Positions 15,951-25,751 of a DNA stretch of 64,000 nucleotides are shown here, one piece after another. The stretch lies in NCBI RefSeq assembly GCF_023336895.1, contig NZ_JAMBLT010000006.1, forward strand, positions 23,696-87,695. The letters run 5' to 3'. Each line of letters starts with the position of its first letter. Position 1 is the first letter of the stretch. Origin of the DNA: Parasutterella secunda. GTDB taxonomy: Bacteria > Pseudomonadota > Gammaproteobacteria > Burkholderiales > Burkholderiaceae_F. The notes under the pieces are model-generated. The model was not told the origin of the DNA. It searched no databases and saw nothing but the letters and a program-made list of their open reading frames with translations. Made by a program: the position numbers and the translations under genes.

Positions 15951-18761
15951 ATGAACAGGCTTTACTTTATGGAGAATAAAATGTTTCCTACCTTGAAACC
16001 AAGTGCATTAGCTTTGGCCGTATCGATGGTGTTGCCAGTTGCTCAAGCTGTAGAATTTGATGTTACGACGGGTGTTGATGGAGTAGAGTACGGTTATGCA
16101 GGGATCTTTAATCCGGCTTCTGATTTTGTCGAAGATGTAGTCATCATCGCTAAAGACGTACCCAATGACATCACATGGGCTTATGGCTACCGCAATCAAA
16201 CGGGTAAAGCGAATCAAATTAATGGTAATTTGTTTGTCAGTATCGAAAATCTTGAAAAAGACCCGGGCATTTTTGGCGTTCGTATCCAAAATGGTTCCTC
16301 GTTAACAGTCGGAGGAGACACATTCGTTACTTCGAAAACCAGCTCTACACAATCTGTTGGTATTTTAGCTTTCACAACCGGAACTATCCTAGATTTAAGT
16401 CACGGAAACACGGTGCTCAATGTTGCCTCCCATACGGGGCGTGTTATGGGTATCGACATTGAGCAAAGTTCCAAAGCGATTTTGGGCAAGGCTGAAATCA
16501 ATCTCAACGCCAGTGGTAAAGCAACTTCTGGCACTCGCTGGATTCAAGGACTTTATGGAGCTGGAGGTAACATTGAAGTCAAAGATGATATTGTTTTTAA
16601 TGTTACGACCTACAATAATAATCAGCAACTAGTTGATAGTGGGACTTCTGTTATCCGAGTAATTAACCTTGAAGGCAGCGCATATAGCACAAATGCTCAG
16701 TTTAATAAAAACCTCAATATCGTAGTGAATGCTAATGCCCAAGAGGCTCTTGGCATTTATGTAAGTGGAGATAAAGAATCAACCTCCGATCTTCATGCTG
16801 GCGTCAATATTGATGGGCAATTAGGAATTGATATTCAAGGCGCTTTTGATTCAGCTGTGGGAATTTATGCTCAAGGGGAGTCTGGAGTTTCAACGAATCA
16901 GGCAAATATTTCGATTCATTCGACAAAAAGTGAAGGTTCTGTCTACGGCATTTATTCAACAGCCAATCCCGATAGTTACCCAGGTCCTGGGTATGTCAAT
17001 GTTGAGAACGGATTGACGGTTGACGTACATGGGAAAGGCCAAACAGTCGGTATTTTGTCAATAGGCTCCTCTGATGACAATCGAGCATCATTGGTTAATG
17101 TTGGAGGCGCAACTGATATTAATGTGATATCTGATGAAGGTTCTGCTATCGGGGTTGCTGTTCAAGAGGGGGCTACTTCAACATTACATAACGTCATCGC
17201 TAATGTACAAAGTCAAGCTGCAGACGGAAAAGCAATCGGTTTGGATTTAAGCAGCGCTGATGTAACCTTGCTAGGTAACCATACTATTAGTGTGGAAGGC
17301 TCTTCATCTATTGGTATCAACGCCGCTGACACCGTGTTAGATATCAACGGATCCGCAGTAGTTACCTCCGATACAGCCATGGTTTCAGATGCAAAATCCG
17401 TTATCAGTGTAGCGGGTGACGATGAAGTGGCTCGTTTAGTTCTCAATGGCAATGTTTCTAACGAAGGAATCCTAAAGCTTGATAACGCTACGATGTCTGT
17501 TAATGACACCACTGAAGAAGTCACGCTTGGCACAATCAATACGATAGGTAGTAAAGAAAGTACTGTTGAGCTTTCTGCGGGAACCTATGATATTAAATCC
17601 TTCAATGGTGAAAATAAGACCTTACTTTTAAATGACTTAGCTAATACTCAAAGCGTCACTATTGCTAAAAAGACAGGCGACTTGCGTATGGTAGCAAGTG
17701 CTCACTCCAACGACCAATATGCAAATGCTCAAGCAGCTGCCGAGGCTCTGAAAGATACTATCGTTATAACCGAAGATGAAGCTCAAGCGCAAAATAGCCT
17801 TGATGTACAAGCTGGTGATGTTAACGATGCTTTGACTGCTGAACTCAATCGAGATGGGTCATTATCCAATGTACGCATTGTTAAGAATGACAAATTAGAT
17901 GCCTTTGGTTCAGTTGCTGCTCTATCTGCTATGTCTCTACGCCACGAGATGAACAGTCTTTCTAAGCGCATGGGAGACCTGCGTGACGCTCCGGAAGGTG
18001 TTGGCGTGTGGATGCGCGGCTATGGTTCTGAAATGGAATACGGTGCCCAAGACCTCAAGATGAGAAGCAAGTCCGTTCAGTTTGGTACGGATCAATCTGT
18101 CGGGGATTGGAAGTTGGGAGTTGCTTTCACCTATACAGACGGAGACACTTCTTATGATTTAGGCTCTGCTGACACTAAGGGTTACGGCGTTGCTCTATAC
18201 GGAACGTGGTTTGTGCCTTGCGGCGCTTACATTGATTTGATGGCTAAGTACAACCGTTTGGAAAATGACTTCAAACTCAATGGTATGGACGGAGACTACA
18301 ACAGTAACGCCTATGGCGTGAGCGTCGAAACCGGCTATCGTTTCGAATTCATGGATGGTGGCTTGTACCTTGAACCACAAGTTGGTTTGAACTACGGTCA
18401 TATTGAAGGTGAAACGATCAAGACAAGCAATAATGTCCGTATTGATCAAGACAGTTACGACAGTCTGATCGGTCGCGCGGGGCTGCGAGCCGGCTTTAAG
18501 TTCCCGAAAGATAAGGGAACAATCTATGCTCGTTTGTCCGGTTTGTATGACTTCGATGGCGAAGTCAATGGAACGGCCACTAAAGGTGTGGCGCACAATA
18601 CCATTGAAGAAGACTTAGGCGGCGCTTGGGTTGAAATGGGTGTTGGTGCCAACTTTAACTGGACGCCGAATACGTACACCTACATTGATTTTGAGCGCAC
18701 CAATGGTGGAGATGTCAAAGAAAACTATCGTTGGAATGTCGGTATTCGTCATACTTTCTAA
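15951..18761 (+). CDS. Autotransporter (type Va) with C-terminal beta-barrel
   Basis: 936 residues from ATG 15951. AAAGGAG lies 12 bases before that ATG; a better-spaced GGAG precedes another ATG at 15981, which puts the signal peptide (PTLKPSALALAVSMVLPVAQA) right at the N-terminus. Residues ~40-660 are a repetitive, beta-helix-like passenger rich in Gly, Asn, Ser and Val. A linker helix (~665-685, SLRHEMNSLSKRMGDLR) leads into a ~255-residue barrel that ends in Phe (NVGIRHTF), the outer-membrane assembly signal. The passenger is exported to the surface; its ligand is unknown. No protease triad or cleavage motif is evident. Directly downstream is a hairpin terminator. Confidence 0.92.
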   Translation: MNRLYFMENKMFPTLKPSALALAVSMVLPVAQAVEFDVTTGVDGVEYGYAGIFNPASDFVEDVVIIAKDVPNDITWAYGYRNQTGKANQINGNLFVSIENLEKDPGIFGVRIQNGSSLTVGGDTFVTSKTSSTQSVGILAFTTGTILDLSHGNTVLNVASHTGRVMGIDIEQSSKAILGKAEINLNASGKATSGTRWIQGLYGAGGNIEVKDDIVFNVTTYNNNQQLVDSGTSVIRVINLEGSAYSTNAQFNKNLNIVVNANAQEALGIYVSGDKESTSDLHAGVNIDGQLGIDIQGAFDSAVGIYAQGESGVSTNQANISIHSTKSEGSVYGIYSTANPDSYPGPGYVNVENGLTVDVHGKGQTVGILSIGSSDDNRASLVNVGGATDINVISDEGSAIGVAVQEGATSTLHNVIANVQSQAADGKAIGLDLSSADVTLLGNHTISVEGSSSIGINAADTVLDINGSAVVTSDTAMVSDAKSVISVAGDDEVARLVLNGNVSNEGILKLDNATMSVNDTTEEVTLGTINTIGSKESTVELSAGTYDIKSFNGENKTLLLNDLANTQSVTIAKKTGDLRMVASAHSNDQYANAQAAAEALKDTIVITEDEAQAQNSLDVQAGDVNDALTAELNRDGSLSNVRIVKNDKLDAFGSVAALSAMSLRHEMNSLSKRMGDLRDAPEGVGVWMRGYGSEMEYGAQDLKMRSKSVQFGTDQSVGDWKLGVAFTYTDGDTSYDLGSADTKGYGVALYGTWFVPCGAYIDLMAKYNRLENDFKLNGMDGDYNSNAYGVSVETGYRFEFMDGGLYLEPQVGLNYGHIEGETIKTSNNVRIDQDSYDSLIGRAGLRAGFKFPKDKGTIYARLSGLYDFDGEVNGTATKGVAHNTIEEDLGGAWVEMGVGANFNWTPNTYTYIDFERTNGGDVKENYRWNVGIRHTF

Positions 18762-18782
18762 TCAGTTCGGCTGATAACTCAG

Positions 18783-18828
18783 AAAGGCGTTGGGTTGCTA
18801 TGAATTTCAGGTGACTCAACGCCTTTTG
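18783..18828 (+). terminator. Terminator of the autotransporter gene
   Basis: AAAGGCGTTG (from 18783) pairs with CAACGCCTTT (to 18826) around a ~24-base loop, about 20 bp after the stop codon, with a short T-run. Confidence 0.65.
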
Positions 18829-18849
18829 AATTAGATTACTGTGATAAAA

Positions 18850-18867
18850 AATTTTGCCAGCAAAACT
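18850..18867. repeat. Dispersed palindrome copy 7 (degenerate)
   Basis: AATTTTGCCAGCAAAACT: the centre has CCAG instead of CCGG and the left end is changed. It lies between the converging autotransporter and 231-residue genes, shortly after both stops. Confidence 0.7.
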
Positions 18868-18887
18868 TTTCCTAATGAGGATACATA

Positions 18888-19583
18888 TTAAAAACACGTA
18901 TCGTTTAAGTGATACGTTCTTTCCAACCATTCGTCCATTTTTTTCCCATTAATGACGATCTCAAGATTTTTGTTATCGGCTAAATCGTCAGGTTCAATAC
19001 CGGCGAGCGCCAAAATATCCTCTGGAATATCGTTGTTTTCTAAAGAAAGTGTTCCTCTGCTCAGAGCGTAGTAAGAGGCGGTAAGGTCTGAGAGTCGATA
19101 AAGAATTTTTCTCATAGAGTGCAGCAGATCATTTTGTTCCCTCAAAATGCTCAATCGTTTTTCCGCACGCTTTCCGTTTTCTTTCGCCCAAGAAGGTTCC
19201 TTATTAAACACTTTAGGGGAGTAGGCGTACTTGTAGTCTCGAGATAATGTTTCGTGACAAATTTCACCGTAACGATATTTTTCCCGATACCATTCGGCCA
19301 TCAGAGTATGTTTTTTAGATAAACGCACACGAAATCTTAAATTTGATTTTTTACCGCGTTCGCTTTCGTGTAAAAGCTTTTCTCGTTCTTTGACGTCGGT
19401 ATAGATATTTTTGTATTCGTCCTGGATGCGTTTGGCATTAAAGCAAACAATGTGGTTAAGTAGAAAAGTGGCTTTGGCTAGTTGCTCAATTCGATCTTGA
19501 GTTTCCTCTTCGAGTTCTTCCAAATCAATAGCTGTTCGCTCTTGTGATGTAGCATTGATAAGTTCATACCATTTATCCGACAT
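18888..19583 (-). CDS. Hypothetical protein, 231 aa
   Basis: ATG 19583 with AAGGAG 8 bases upstream, so the start is secure. The product is soluble, highly charged and mostly helical, with basic patches (RFRVRLSKKH, ~81-90) and acidic ends. No recognised motif. It is the last minus-strand gene beyond the transfer operon and next to a gap that might hold oriT. MobI-like accessory proteins of MobH elements have similar size and position, but I see no sequence feature that proves this. Confidence 0.7.
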   Translation of the reverse strand: MSDKWYELINATSQERTAIDLEELEEETQDRIEQLAKATFLLNHIVCFNAKRIQDEYKNIYTDVKEREKLLHESERGKKSNLRFRVRLSKKHTLMAEWYREKYRYGEICHETLSRDYKYAYSPKVFNKEPSWAKENGKRAEKRLSILREQNDLLHSMRKILYRLSDLTASYYALSRGTLSLENNDIPEDILALAGIEPDDLADNKNLEIVINGKKMDEWLERTYHLNDTCF

Positions 19584-19856
19584 TCAAAAACTCCTTTTAA
19601 GGGCAAGACACCACTTACTTATCTATGTGGGATTTCAGGACTGCATACCCGTAGCAGCCTATGAGAAAGCTAATCCTAAAAAGAAGGGGTTTAAGTTATC
19701 TCTTTTTAAAGGCGCAATGTACGAACCTTAAGTTCATAACCCATTGAAACAGAAGCTATAAAACACAAAACCCGAGTTTAATTTTTCATTCAACACACCA
19801 CTGTGGAGATCTTTGGAAATAAACTTCTTTTTAGAGAAGCCTTTTAACCAACCGTT
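19584..19856. other. Non-coding gap, possible oriT candidate
   Basis: 273 bp between two minus-strand genes at the end of the transfer region. It contains several short inverted segments (for example CTTCTTTTTAGAGAAG near 19829) and AT-rich tracts but no gene. Its size and position would suit an oriT; no nic site can be recognised. Confidence 0.3.
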
Positions 19857-21302
19857 TTAGTCATCTGCAGCGGCTCCCCGAATGTTTAATAAGGGATTCT
19901 GAACCTGAGAATTAAAGGGTAAAAAAGGAATATCCATGTTTTTTAAAACCGGCTTAGGAGCGTCAGAGAAGCCTTCATCAGGTTCATCAAATTGGTAAGG
20001 ATCGTATGGAGAACAAATCATATTTGAGATCTTTTTGTATTCTTTATTTTTGGGTTTAACCAAAAAATTAAAGCCCTGACAAAAGGGGCAGCTGCAATCA
20101 TGATTTGCCCAGCGCATAGAAAAATTGTTGTTTTTAAATGAATTCTCTTCAATGACTGGATAAAAAGATCGGGTGCGGTAACAGTACTCGAAAGTTACTT
20201 TCCTTTGGCTAAGTCCTAATGCCAAATCAAATAATTTACTGCCGTGTGGGACATATCCTGATAAGCAAAGTGACTTCAGTTTGTGATGGTGGATGATGTC
20301 GTGAGTTAGGACACTAGCCATTAAAAAAGCACGAACATGAACGTCTTTGAAAATACTATTGCCGGCAAGACGATGATAGAGCTTAGAAAAAATAGCGGTT
20401 GGAATCGCCTCCCAAAAGTGTTTGGGATGGATGTCATGAGTGAGACGTTTTGACAATGTTTCCGTGACGCCTTCAAACTCTTTCAAGAAGGAGATGCATG
20501 TACTTTTCCCAATTTTGAGGAAGTTCATAATATCGATGCGCTGAACGCCGGCCAGATGCAACAGCTGTGAAATATGTTTTTGCTCTTTTATGGTTAATGC
20601 GGCAACCGGCACTTTTCTTTTTATAGATGTTGGCTCTACGAGGGTCGTTGGATTAAATAGTTGGTTTTCATCTTCTAAAGATAGAAGATGATGAATCTGT
20701 AGTAACTTAAGAAAATCATCATTGTGTTCAATGAGAATCCCTAAAAGCGCTTCGGAATGAGCAAGAGAAAAATGGCGATTGATTGGCTCTTTTGCATACT
20801 CAACGATTTGAGCGGCATCCATTTTGCCAATTTCCTCAACTTCTGTTTCACTTAAATGAAAACAGAGGCTTGCTCTAAACGGAGTGCTGGATGCTACGTT
20901 CCAAACCGAAAGCCAGTAGGTTAAAGAGAAATCTTCAGATTGTAAGAAGGATTGGCTGACTGATCGTTGTGGTACAAAGTTGCAGAAATGGCTGCAACAA
21001 AGTTGAGACAACTTATAGGCTGAGCAAGAAGATAGCTTCATGAGCATCTCCCTTTTGAGTCCGCTTAACGTCATAGCCTCTAAGATGTTCTTTTGAGCTA
21101 GGAACTGAAGTTTCTGAAAAAGTAAAAAGTTAGTTTGCTCAATAATCTTGAAATCAAAATTCTCCAGACTTAAAAGACGAGTTTCAATTAAGGTTTTATC
21201 AAGGTGATTTGCATCATGCCTGGCTGCATGAAGATCCGTTGTGAGGAGTTTTTCGCAGGCAAGCTTGATGCGTTGTGAGTGACTATGAGAGAGATAGGCC
21301 AT
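19857..21302 (-). CDS. Hypothetical protein, possible zinc-binding regulator
   Basis: 481 residues starting 11 bp after the traG stop, so probably at the 3' end of the transfer operon. The body is helical and Leu/His-rich. Near residues 378-425 a cysteine cluster (EYCYRTRSFYP, then DCSCPFCQGF) could bind zinc. Residues ~245-275 (LLHLAGVQRIDIMNFLKIGKSTCISFL) look like a helix-turn-helix. MobH elements of the SXT/IncC group use FlhC/FlhD-like activators; the cysteine cluster is faintly reminiscent of FlhC, but this protein is more than twice as long, so I leave it unnamed. Confidence 0.7.
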   Translation of the reverse strand: MAYLSHSHSQRIKLACEKLLTTDLHAARHDANHLDKTLIETRLLSLENFDFKIIEQTNFLLFQKLQFLAQKNILEAMTLSGLKREMLMKLSSCSAYKLSQLCCSHFCNFVPQRSVSQSFLQSEDFSLTYWLSVWNVASSTPFRASLCFHLSETEVEEIGKMDAAQIVEYAKEPINRHFSLAHSEALLGILIEHNDDFLKLLQIHHLLSLEDENQLFNPTTLVEPTSIKRKVPVAALTIKEQKHISQLLHLAGVQRIDIMNFLKIGKSTCISFLKEFEGVTETLSKRLTHDIHPKHFWEAIPTAIFSKLYHRLAGNSIFKDVHVRAFLMASVLTHDIIHHHKLKSLCLSGYVPHGSKLFDLALGLSQRKVTFEYCYRTRSFYPVIEENSFKNNNFSMRWANHDCSCPFCQGFNFLVKPKNKEYKKISNMICSPYDPYQFDEPDEGFSDAPKPVLKNMDIPFLPFNSQVQNPLLNIRGAAADD

Positions 21303-21313
21303 TTAATTAATCT

Positions 21314-24310
21314 TTATTTCTTTTGTGTTGAACGCTCAAAGTTTGTTAAGTCAACTTTGGTGTTTTGCCCAAGATCTTTCAATGAGTCCGAAAATTGTGC
21401 GGAGTCATTAGCTTTTCTAGTCAGTTGATCTTTGTATTCTTCGGGGCTCTTGTAGGAAACACCTCCGAAGAAAGCGTTCCCCAGCACAGTGGAGACACCG
21501 GACTCTTTTTCTTCATAAAGAGTCTTTGCAGAAGCGGTTGCGCCACGCTCTTTTAAAACCTCGCCCTGAAGTTCTTCTCTATCCGCAGTTAAAGAGGCTA
21601 TTTCTCTATTAACCGTTTGTCGAACGCGGTTGGTATCCGGGGAGGCTGAGACATCACGATCGCCCATCGTAGTTTTTCGAGCTGATTCAGTATCAAGACG
21701 ATTAGCCGAGACCGCTTCATCAAAATGAGAAGTGATTTCAGATTCAAAACTTTGACGATGCGGGCGGGCCATTGTGTCGATATCAGCTGTGGACAATGGT
21801 TGTTTTGTGCCGTCGTTCCATTTGGTTTTATTCATTTCTTTATGAAGCTCTTGAGCAAAATAGCTTCTGGCCGCTGGACTGTGGAAAAGAGCGTTTTGAG
21901 CAGCTTCAGCCGATCCGAACGTTTCAATGGCTTTTTGCATGGCCATCGGGGAGTTATCAATCATGGTGCGGAGATCTTGATTGGACACGTAACCCAGTTC
22001 AGAAGAAGCACTTTGATTAGCGCTTTGCTCAAAGTTCATTCGATTTCCATACTGATAAGCACGAGTGAGCTGCGCCTCAAAGTTTTGAGCGGCATTTCTA
22101 ATGCCAGCGTCAGTTGTGCTTTCAGCAATTTGTCGTGTGGCGGCCAAGAGAGATTTGTAGGCCTCTTGTCTTTGAAGGCTATTACTCGAAGAGTCTTGTT
22201 GAGTAACCGTATCCAGTAATTGTTGTGAGGTTTGTACCTGGCCGTTGACGCCGAGATTAAGATTGGGCTCAAATGATGTTTGTGCACCAGACGCCAAGAC
22301 AGGAAGTTTGTTGTTAAACGTAGCCAAATTCCCAGAACTTAAAGAGGGGCTGGCAGATGATAATTGAGCGGAAGCCGGAGCGCTGACATTTCCTAAACTA
22401 GAGGTTTTGTTTTGGACACCTAAATTCAAAGAAGTCTGAACTGCAGCGCTTTGACCATTGTTTAATTGAGAACCAATGGTTTGACCGGAAGTTGCCCCAA
22501 AAGTTTGGGAGCTGAGGTCGGAACGACTGTCTGTGGATTGAAGGCCTGATTGCGTACTCAGTGTGGAATTGAGTAATCGTGTAAAACCCGCCATCGACTT
22601 ATCTGCCGTTTGCGTCGTGTATGAGCGTAGGGCTTGGATAGAGTCCGAATAGCCAAAGCTATTGCTCATTGAGCTGGTTGCACTTTGAGAATTAGCCTCT
22701 CCCAATGACATGGCGCTTGAGACACCCATCGAGACCGGTGTCATGGACATACCGGTTACTGTACCGGAGCCATTGCGCGTAACCGAGCCATAGGCCGAAG
22801 CGGTTTGAAGCATCGAGGAGTCGGTAAAGCTCATCGAGCGGTCGCTCTTATTGCCGGATTGGGTATTGGTTGAGACATTGCCCCAACTTGTGTTGCCTAA
22901 AGAAATATTGCCGGAGGTGAGACTTGCGCCTTGAGACTGCGCGGCGCTTTGAGCCGGCGCCATGACGCTTGCGGCTAACTGCGCCGTTGCAAAGTCGCTT
23001 CCTTTGGCAATGGCAAAAGCGATGACCGGAGCCAGAATTGTTAAGAATCCGGCAATGGCTTGAGAGCTTGCGCCGGCTTCGCGGATGAGACTGGCGGCAT
23101 AGATGGTGTTGGCCCCATATTCAGCGATGATCTGATTCATGGGGTGGCTGTCCGTGTGGATAATGAGGTAATTCATCACAGCCGAAATTGGTGCCCAAAG
23201 CTGTATCCAAACCAATAGCGTCAAATAGCTTCTGAGGATGGTTCCGGCCATGTGGCCCGCCGCCAACATCATGATGAAAATCAGTGGGAAAGACGCCAGA
23301 ATGATAAATTCCAAGGAGTTTCTAACTTTTGGTAGAGCATCTTTAGCAATCTCAGCCATCGTTCGATAGTTGATTTCAGAGGAGAGATTGCCTTGGGCTT
23401 TGGCCAAGGCCGTGGCGGTGGCTAAGGGATGCCCGGCTAAAGCGGCCACATTGTCAATATCGCTTTGCAGGGTATTCATAAAGACCGAGTGCTTAATGGA
23501 ACTCGCCAAACTTTGCGATACGCCCAAAAGGAGACTTTCAGCCTGGGGCAGGACTCTCAGAATTAAAGTGCTCGCATCCAGCTGATCGGGCAGCAGCTTC
23601 ATAGCTAAATGCTTTTGAATGGCCGGCAGCTCTTTCGTTGCCATGTGATTGTCGATAAAGGCGATGGCTTCATCGCAGCCTAACCAGTTGCTTGCCGTGT
23701 CTTGTGTTTTTCGGGCGGGATTGACCCATCCGGTTTGAGCGATTGTCTGCCAGAGGTTGCCGCTGGTGCTCAAAGCTTCAATCTTTTGGGGATAGTCAAT
23801 GAGTTCGGGCATGACACAGTTGCGGTTAAAGTCGGAAATGAGCGTTCTGCCTTGAGCGGTCACAGGACCGGCGGCAAGGATGGCATTGACTGCTCTTTCC
23901 GGAAAGACCATGCCAAAGCGTGAAAAGCGCTCGGCTTCAACGCCGGCAAACGTGTCTTCAAAGATTTCCGTGAGCCAGTGGCCGACGTGGGAGGTGGTGC
24001 TTGCCATAAAGGCCAGTCCCAAAGGAACATTAGAAACCACATAAACGGAACCGGATCGCTCATCATTGATGGCCAGGTCTGTTTTGGGTACGAGCGTGAC
24101 GCCATAGAAAAGCGCCACGGCAAAGATGAAGCTGCCCGCGTCCAGTCCTCGGTATCTTAGGGCGCAAACGGTAATGACACACAGAAATCCGAACAGAATA
24201 ATGGTTTTCAATAGCCCCGTGAAGTCAGCCGACCCGGTGATGGCCACCACCGCTTCAAAAAGATCTCGGATTTGAGAGCCGTTCCAATAGGCAAAAAATT
24301 CCATCGTCAT
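21314..24310 (-). CDS. traG: TraG mating-pair stabilisation protein
   Basis: 998 residues. The N-terminal half has several membrane segments (~38-55, ~58-75, ~336-356, ~360-378, ~408-430), as in F TraG. After ~450 the protein becomes a long Ser/Gln/Asn/Thr-rich, low-complexity periplasmic region, ending in a charged helical tail. In F, TraG supports pilus assembly through its N-terminus and mating-pair stabilisation and entry exclusion through its C-terminus. ATG 24310 has AAGGAG 6 bases upstream. It is the last recognised core transfer gene, following traH by 10 bp. Confidence 0.9.
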   Translation of the reverse strand: MTMEFFAYWNGSQIRDLFEAVVAITGSADFTGLLKTIILFGFLCVITVCALRYRGLDAGSFIFAVALFYGVTLVPKTDLAINDERSGSVYVVSNVPLGLAFMASTTSHVGHWLTEIFEDTFAGVEAERFSRFGMVFPERAVNAILAAGPVTAQGRTLISDFNRNCVMPELIDYPQKIEALSTSGNLWQTIAQTGWVNPARKTQDTASNWLGCDEAIAFIDNHMATKELPAIQKHLAMKLLPDQLDASTLILRVLPQAESLLLGVSQSLASSIKHSVFMNTLQSDIDNVAALAGHPLATATALAKAQGNLSSEINYRTMAEIAKDALPKVRNSLEFIILASFPLIFIMMLAAGHMAGTILRSYLTLLVWIQLWAPISAVMNYLIIHTDSHPMNQIIAEYGANTIYAASLIREAGASSQAIAGFLTILAPVIAFAIAKGSDFATAQLAASVMAPAQSAAQSQGASLTSGNISLGNTSWGNVSTNTQSGNKSDRSMSFTDSSMLQTASAYGSVTRNGSGTVTGMSMTPVSMGVSSAMSLGEANSQSATSSMSNSFGYSDSIQALRSYTTQTADKSMAGFTRLLNSTLSTQSGLQSTDSRSDLSSQTFGATSGQTIGSQLNNGQSAAVQTSLNLGVQNKTSSLGNVSAPASAQLSSASPSLSSGNLATFNNKLPVLASGAQTSFEPNLNLGVNGQVQTSQQLLDTVTQQDSSSNSLQRQEAYKSLLAATRQIAESTTDAGIRNAAQNFEAQLTRAYQYGNRMNFEQSANQSASSELGYVSNQDLRTMIDNSPMAMQKAIETFGSAEAAQNALFHSPAARSYFAQELHKEMNKTKWNDGTKQPLSTADIDTMARPHRQSFESEITSHFDEAVSANRLDTESARKTTMGDRDVSASPDTNRVRQTVNREIASLTADREELQGEVLKERGATASAKTLYEEKESGVSTVLGNAFFGGVSYKSPEEYKDQLTRKANDSAQFSDSLKDLGQNTKVDLTNFERSTQKK

Positions 24311-24320
24311 CGGTTACTCC

Positions 24321-25742
24321 TTAGTTACGGGTTCCCCAGCGGGAAGCGATGTTTTGGGCGGCGTTGCCTAAAAGGCTGCGTTCAATGTGTTCGACTTGCT
24401 CCATGAAGCTTCTGGCCCGAGCCATTTGCTGATAGATGCGGTCGCTTCGGGCAGAGAGGTCTAAACGGACCGAAGCAATACGGGCGGAAATCCGCTTAAC
24501 GTGATCGGCGTTGATTTGATTGGCGGCAGCGCCGCTTGCACTGGTGATCACTTTTTCAATGTCAATGGTTAATTGATCGAGCGCCCTGACAATGGCTTCA
24601 TAAGAGGCGGCTTCCACATAGACGCGGAGGATATCTTCTGAAAAACCAACGTAGCGGTTAATCGTTACCGTGTTAATTAATTTGATTAATGGAATGGAAG
24701 AAACCGACCCCAATAGGAGGATGTCTTCTTCAGAGACTCTGGACGGATCCCGAGCCAGAAGAGACTGACGGTAATGGGTGGCGGCTTCCCAGAGACGGTG
24801 GGTGAGGTTGATGTCATCCATGGCAACGCGCTCCGGGTACAGGCATTTGGTGTCCTTGGTAGGGCACATCAGTCGAGTGGCGTTATTGAGGCTGACGCTT
24901 TCCGAGGAACCGAAGAGTTGATTGGCGATATCCTCGCCCATGATGAAGCGGGAGCGGGCCACGGCGGAGGAATCATCGCCGGCTTGGGTGTAAATGGTTG
25001 TGCCCACCAGCGTCATCATGAGTTCTTTGAGTTCCTTGGGATACTTGGACGTCAAAGTCCCGCCGCCCAGTAAAGCCCAGGTTAGGTTGATTTCCGAGGC
25101 TTCGATGGTGTTGCCGCCCGAGTCCGTCCGAGTGGGGACATTTTTAAAAACGGTTGCCCCATCGGTACGGGTCATGGAGTCGGCTTCATAAGCATCCGAC
25201 GCTGTACCGGAGTCTCTTAAATGGTTAGTGGCTGAATAACGCAGTTTTTCCATGTAGCCCTGAGCGCCCGTCATATCCAGAAGGGTCTGAGCAGCGGTAC
25301 AAGAATCCTGAAACTTAGAGCTGTATTCCCGGATCAAATCGCGAAAGCTTGTGACTTGTTCGGATAAGTCAGGAGACAAAGTCTGAAGGGCTAACTGGAA
25401 AGCCAGGCCCGGTAATGAAGAGCCGATTGCTCTTAAATAATTTAAAAACTCTTCTTTAGAGGGGATGCTGAAAGCGCCCATGAAGAGATCGATGCCGCCG
25501 CAGCCCGCAGAGAGTTTGGGTGGCGTGAACTGAAACGGCGTGAAGTCGGTTCTGGGAGCGCGGTACACAAAGCCTCCGCCCGTGGCGATATTAAGGTGGG
25601 CGGACTCGTAGATGCCGGCCGCCGTCACGTTGGCTTGACCGGCACCGGAAGAAGAATCGTAGAAGTCTTCGAGAAAACCGGCGTGAGCGGCTGGGATAGT
25701 CAAAGACAATAAGAGAGCGACTACTGAATGGCGTACAGTCAT
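24321..25742 (-). CDS. traH: TraH pilus assembly protein
   Basis: 473 residues with a signal peptide (VALLLSLTIPAAHA) and exported product. Conserved TraH features: GGGFVYRAPRTDF near ~54-66, CGGIDLFMGAFS (~80-91) and a helical C-terminus (coiled coil in the last ~100 residues). Periplasmic partner of TraF, TraW, TraU and TrbB-type proteins in F-type pilus extension and retraction. It lies between traF and traG with gaps of about 10 bp. Confidence 0.92.
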   Translation of the reverse strand: MTVRHSVVALLLSLTIPAAHAGFLEDFYDSSSGAGQANVTAAGIYESAHLNIATGGGFVYRAPRTDFTPFQFTPPKLSAGCGGIDLFMGAFSIPSKEEFLNYLRAIGSSLPGLAFQLALQTLSPDLSEQVTSFRDLIREYSSKFQDSCTAAQTLLDMTGAQGYMEKLRYSATNHLRDSGTASDAYEADSMTRTDGATVFKNVPTRTDSGGNTIEASEINLTWALLGGGTLTSKYPKELKELMMTLVGTTIYTQAGDDSSAVARSRFIMGEDIANQLFGSSESVSLNNATRLMCPTKDTKCLYPERVAMDDINLTHRLWEAATHYRQSLLARDPSRVSEEDILLLGSVSSIPLIKLINTVTINRYVGFSEDILRVYVEAASYEAIVRALDQLTIDIEKVITSASGAAANQINADHVKRISARIASVRLDLSARSDRIYQQMARARSFMEQVEHIERSLLGNAAQNIASRWGTRN

Positions 25743-25751
25743 TGATAATCC

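Noticed and set aside
20352..20368. TTGCCGGCAA inside the 481-residue gene
   Set aside because: Only the central 10 bp match the dispersed palindrome; ordinary coding sequence.
19857..21302. FlhC-like transfer activator
   Set aside because: Only a cysteine cluster and a possible HTH support it; length is more than twice that of FlhC, so I left the gene unnamed.
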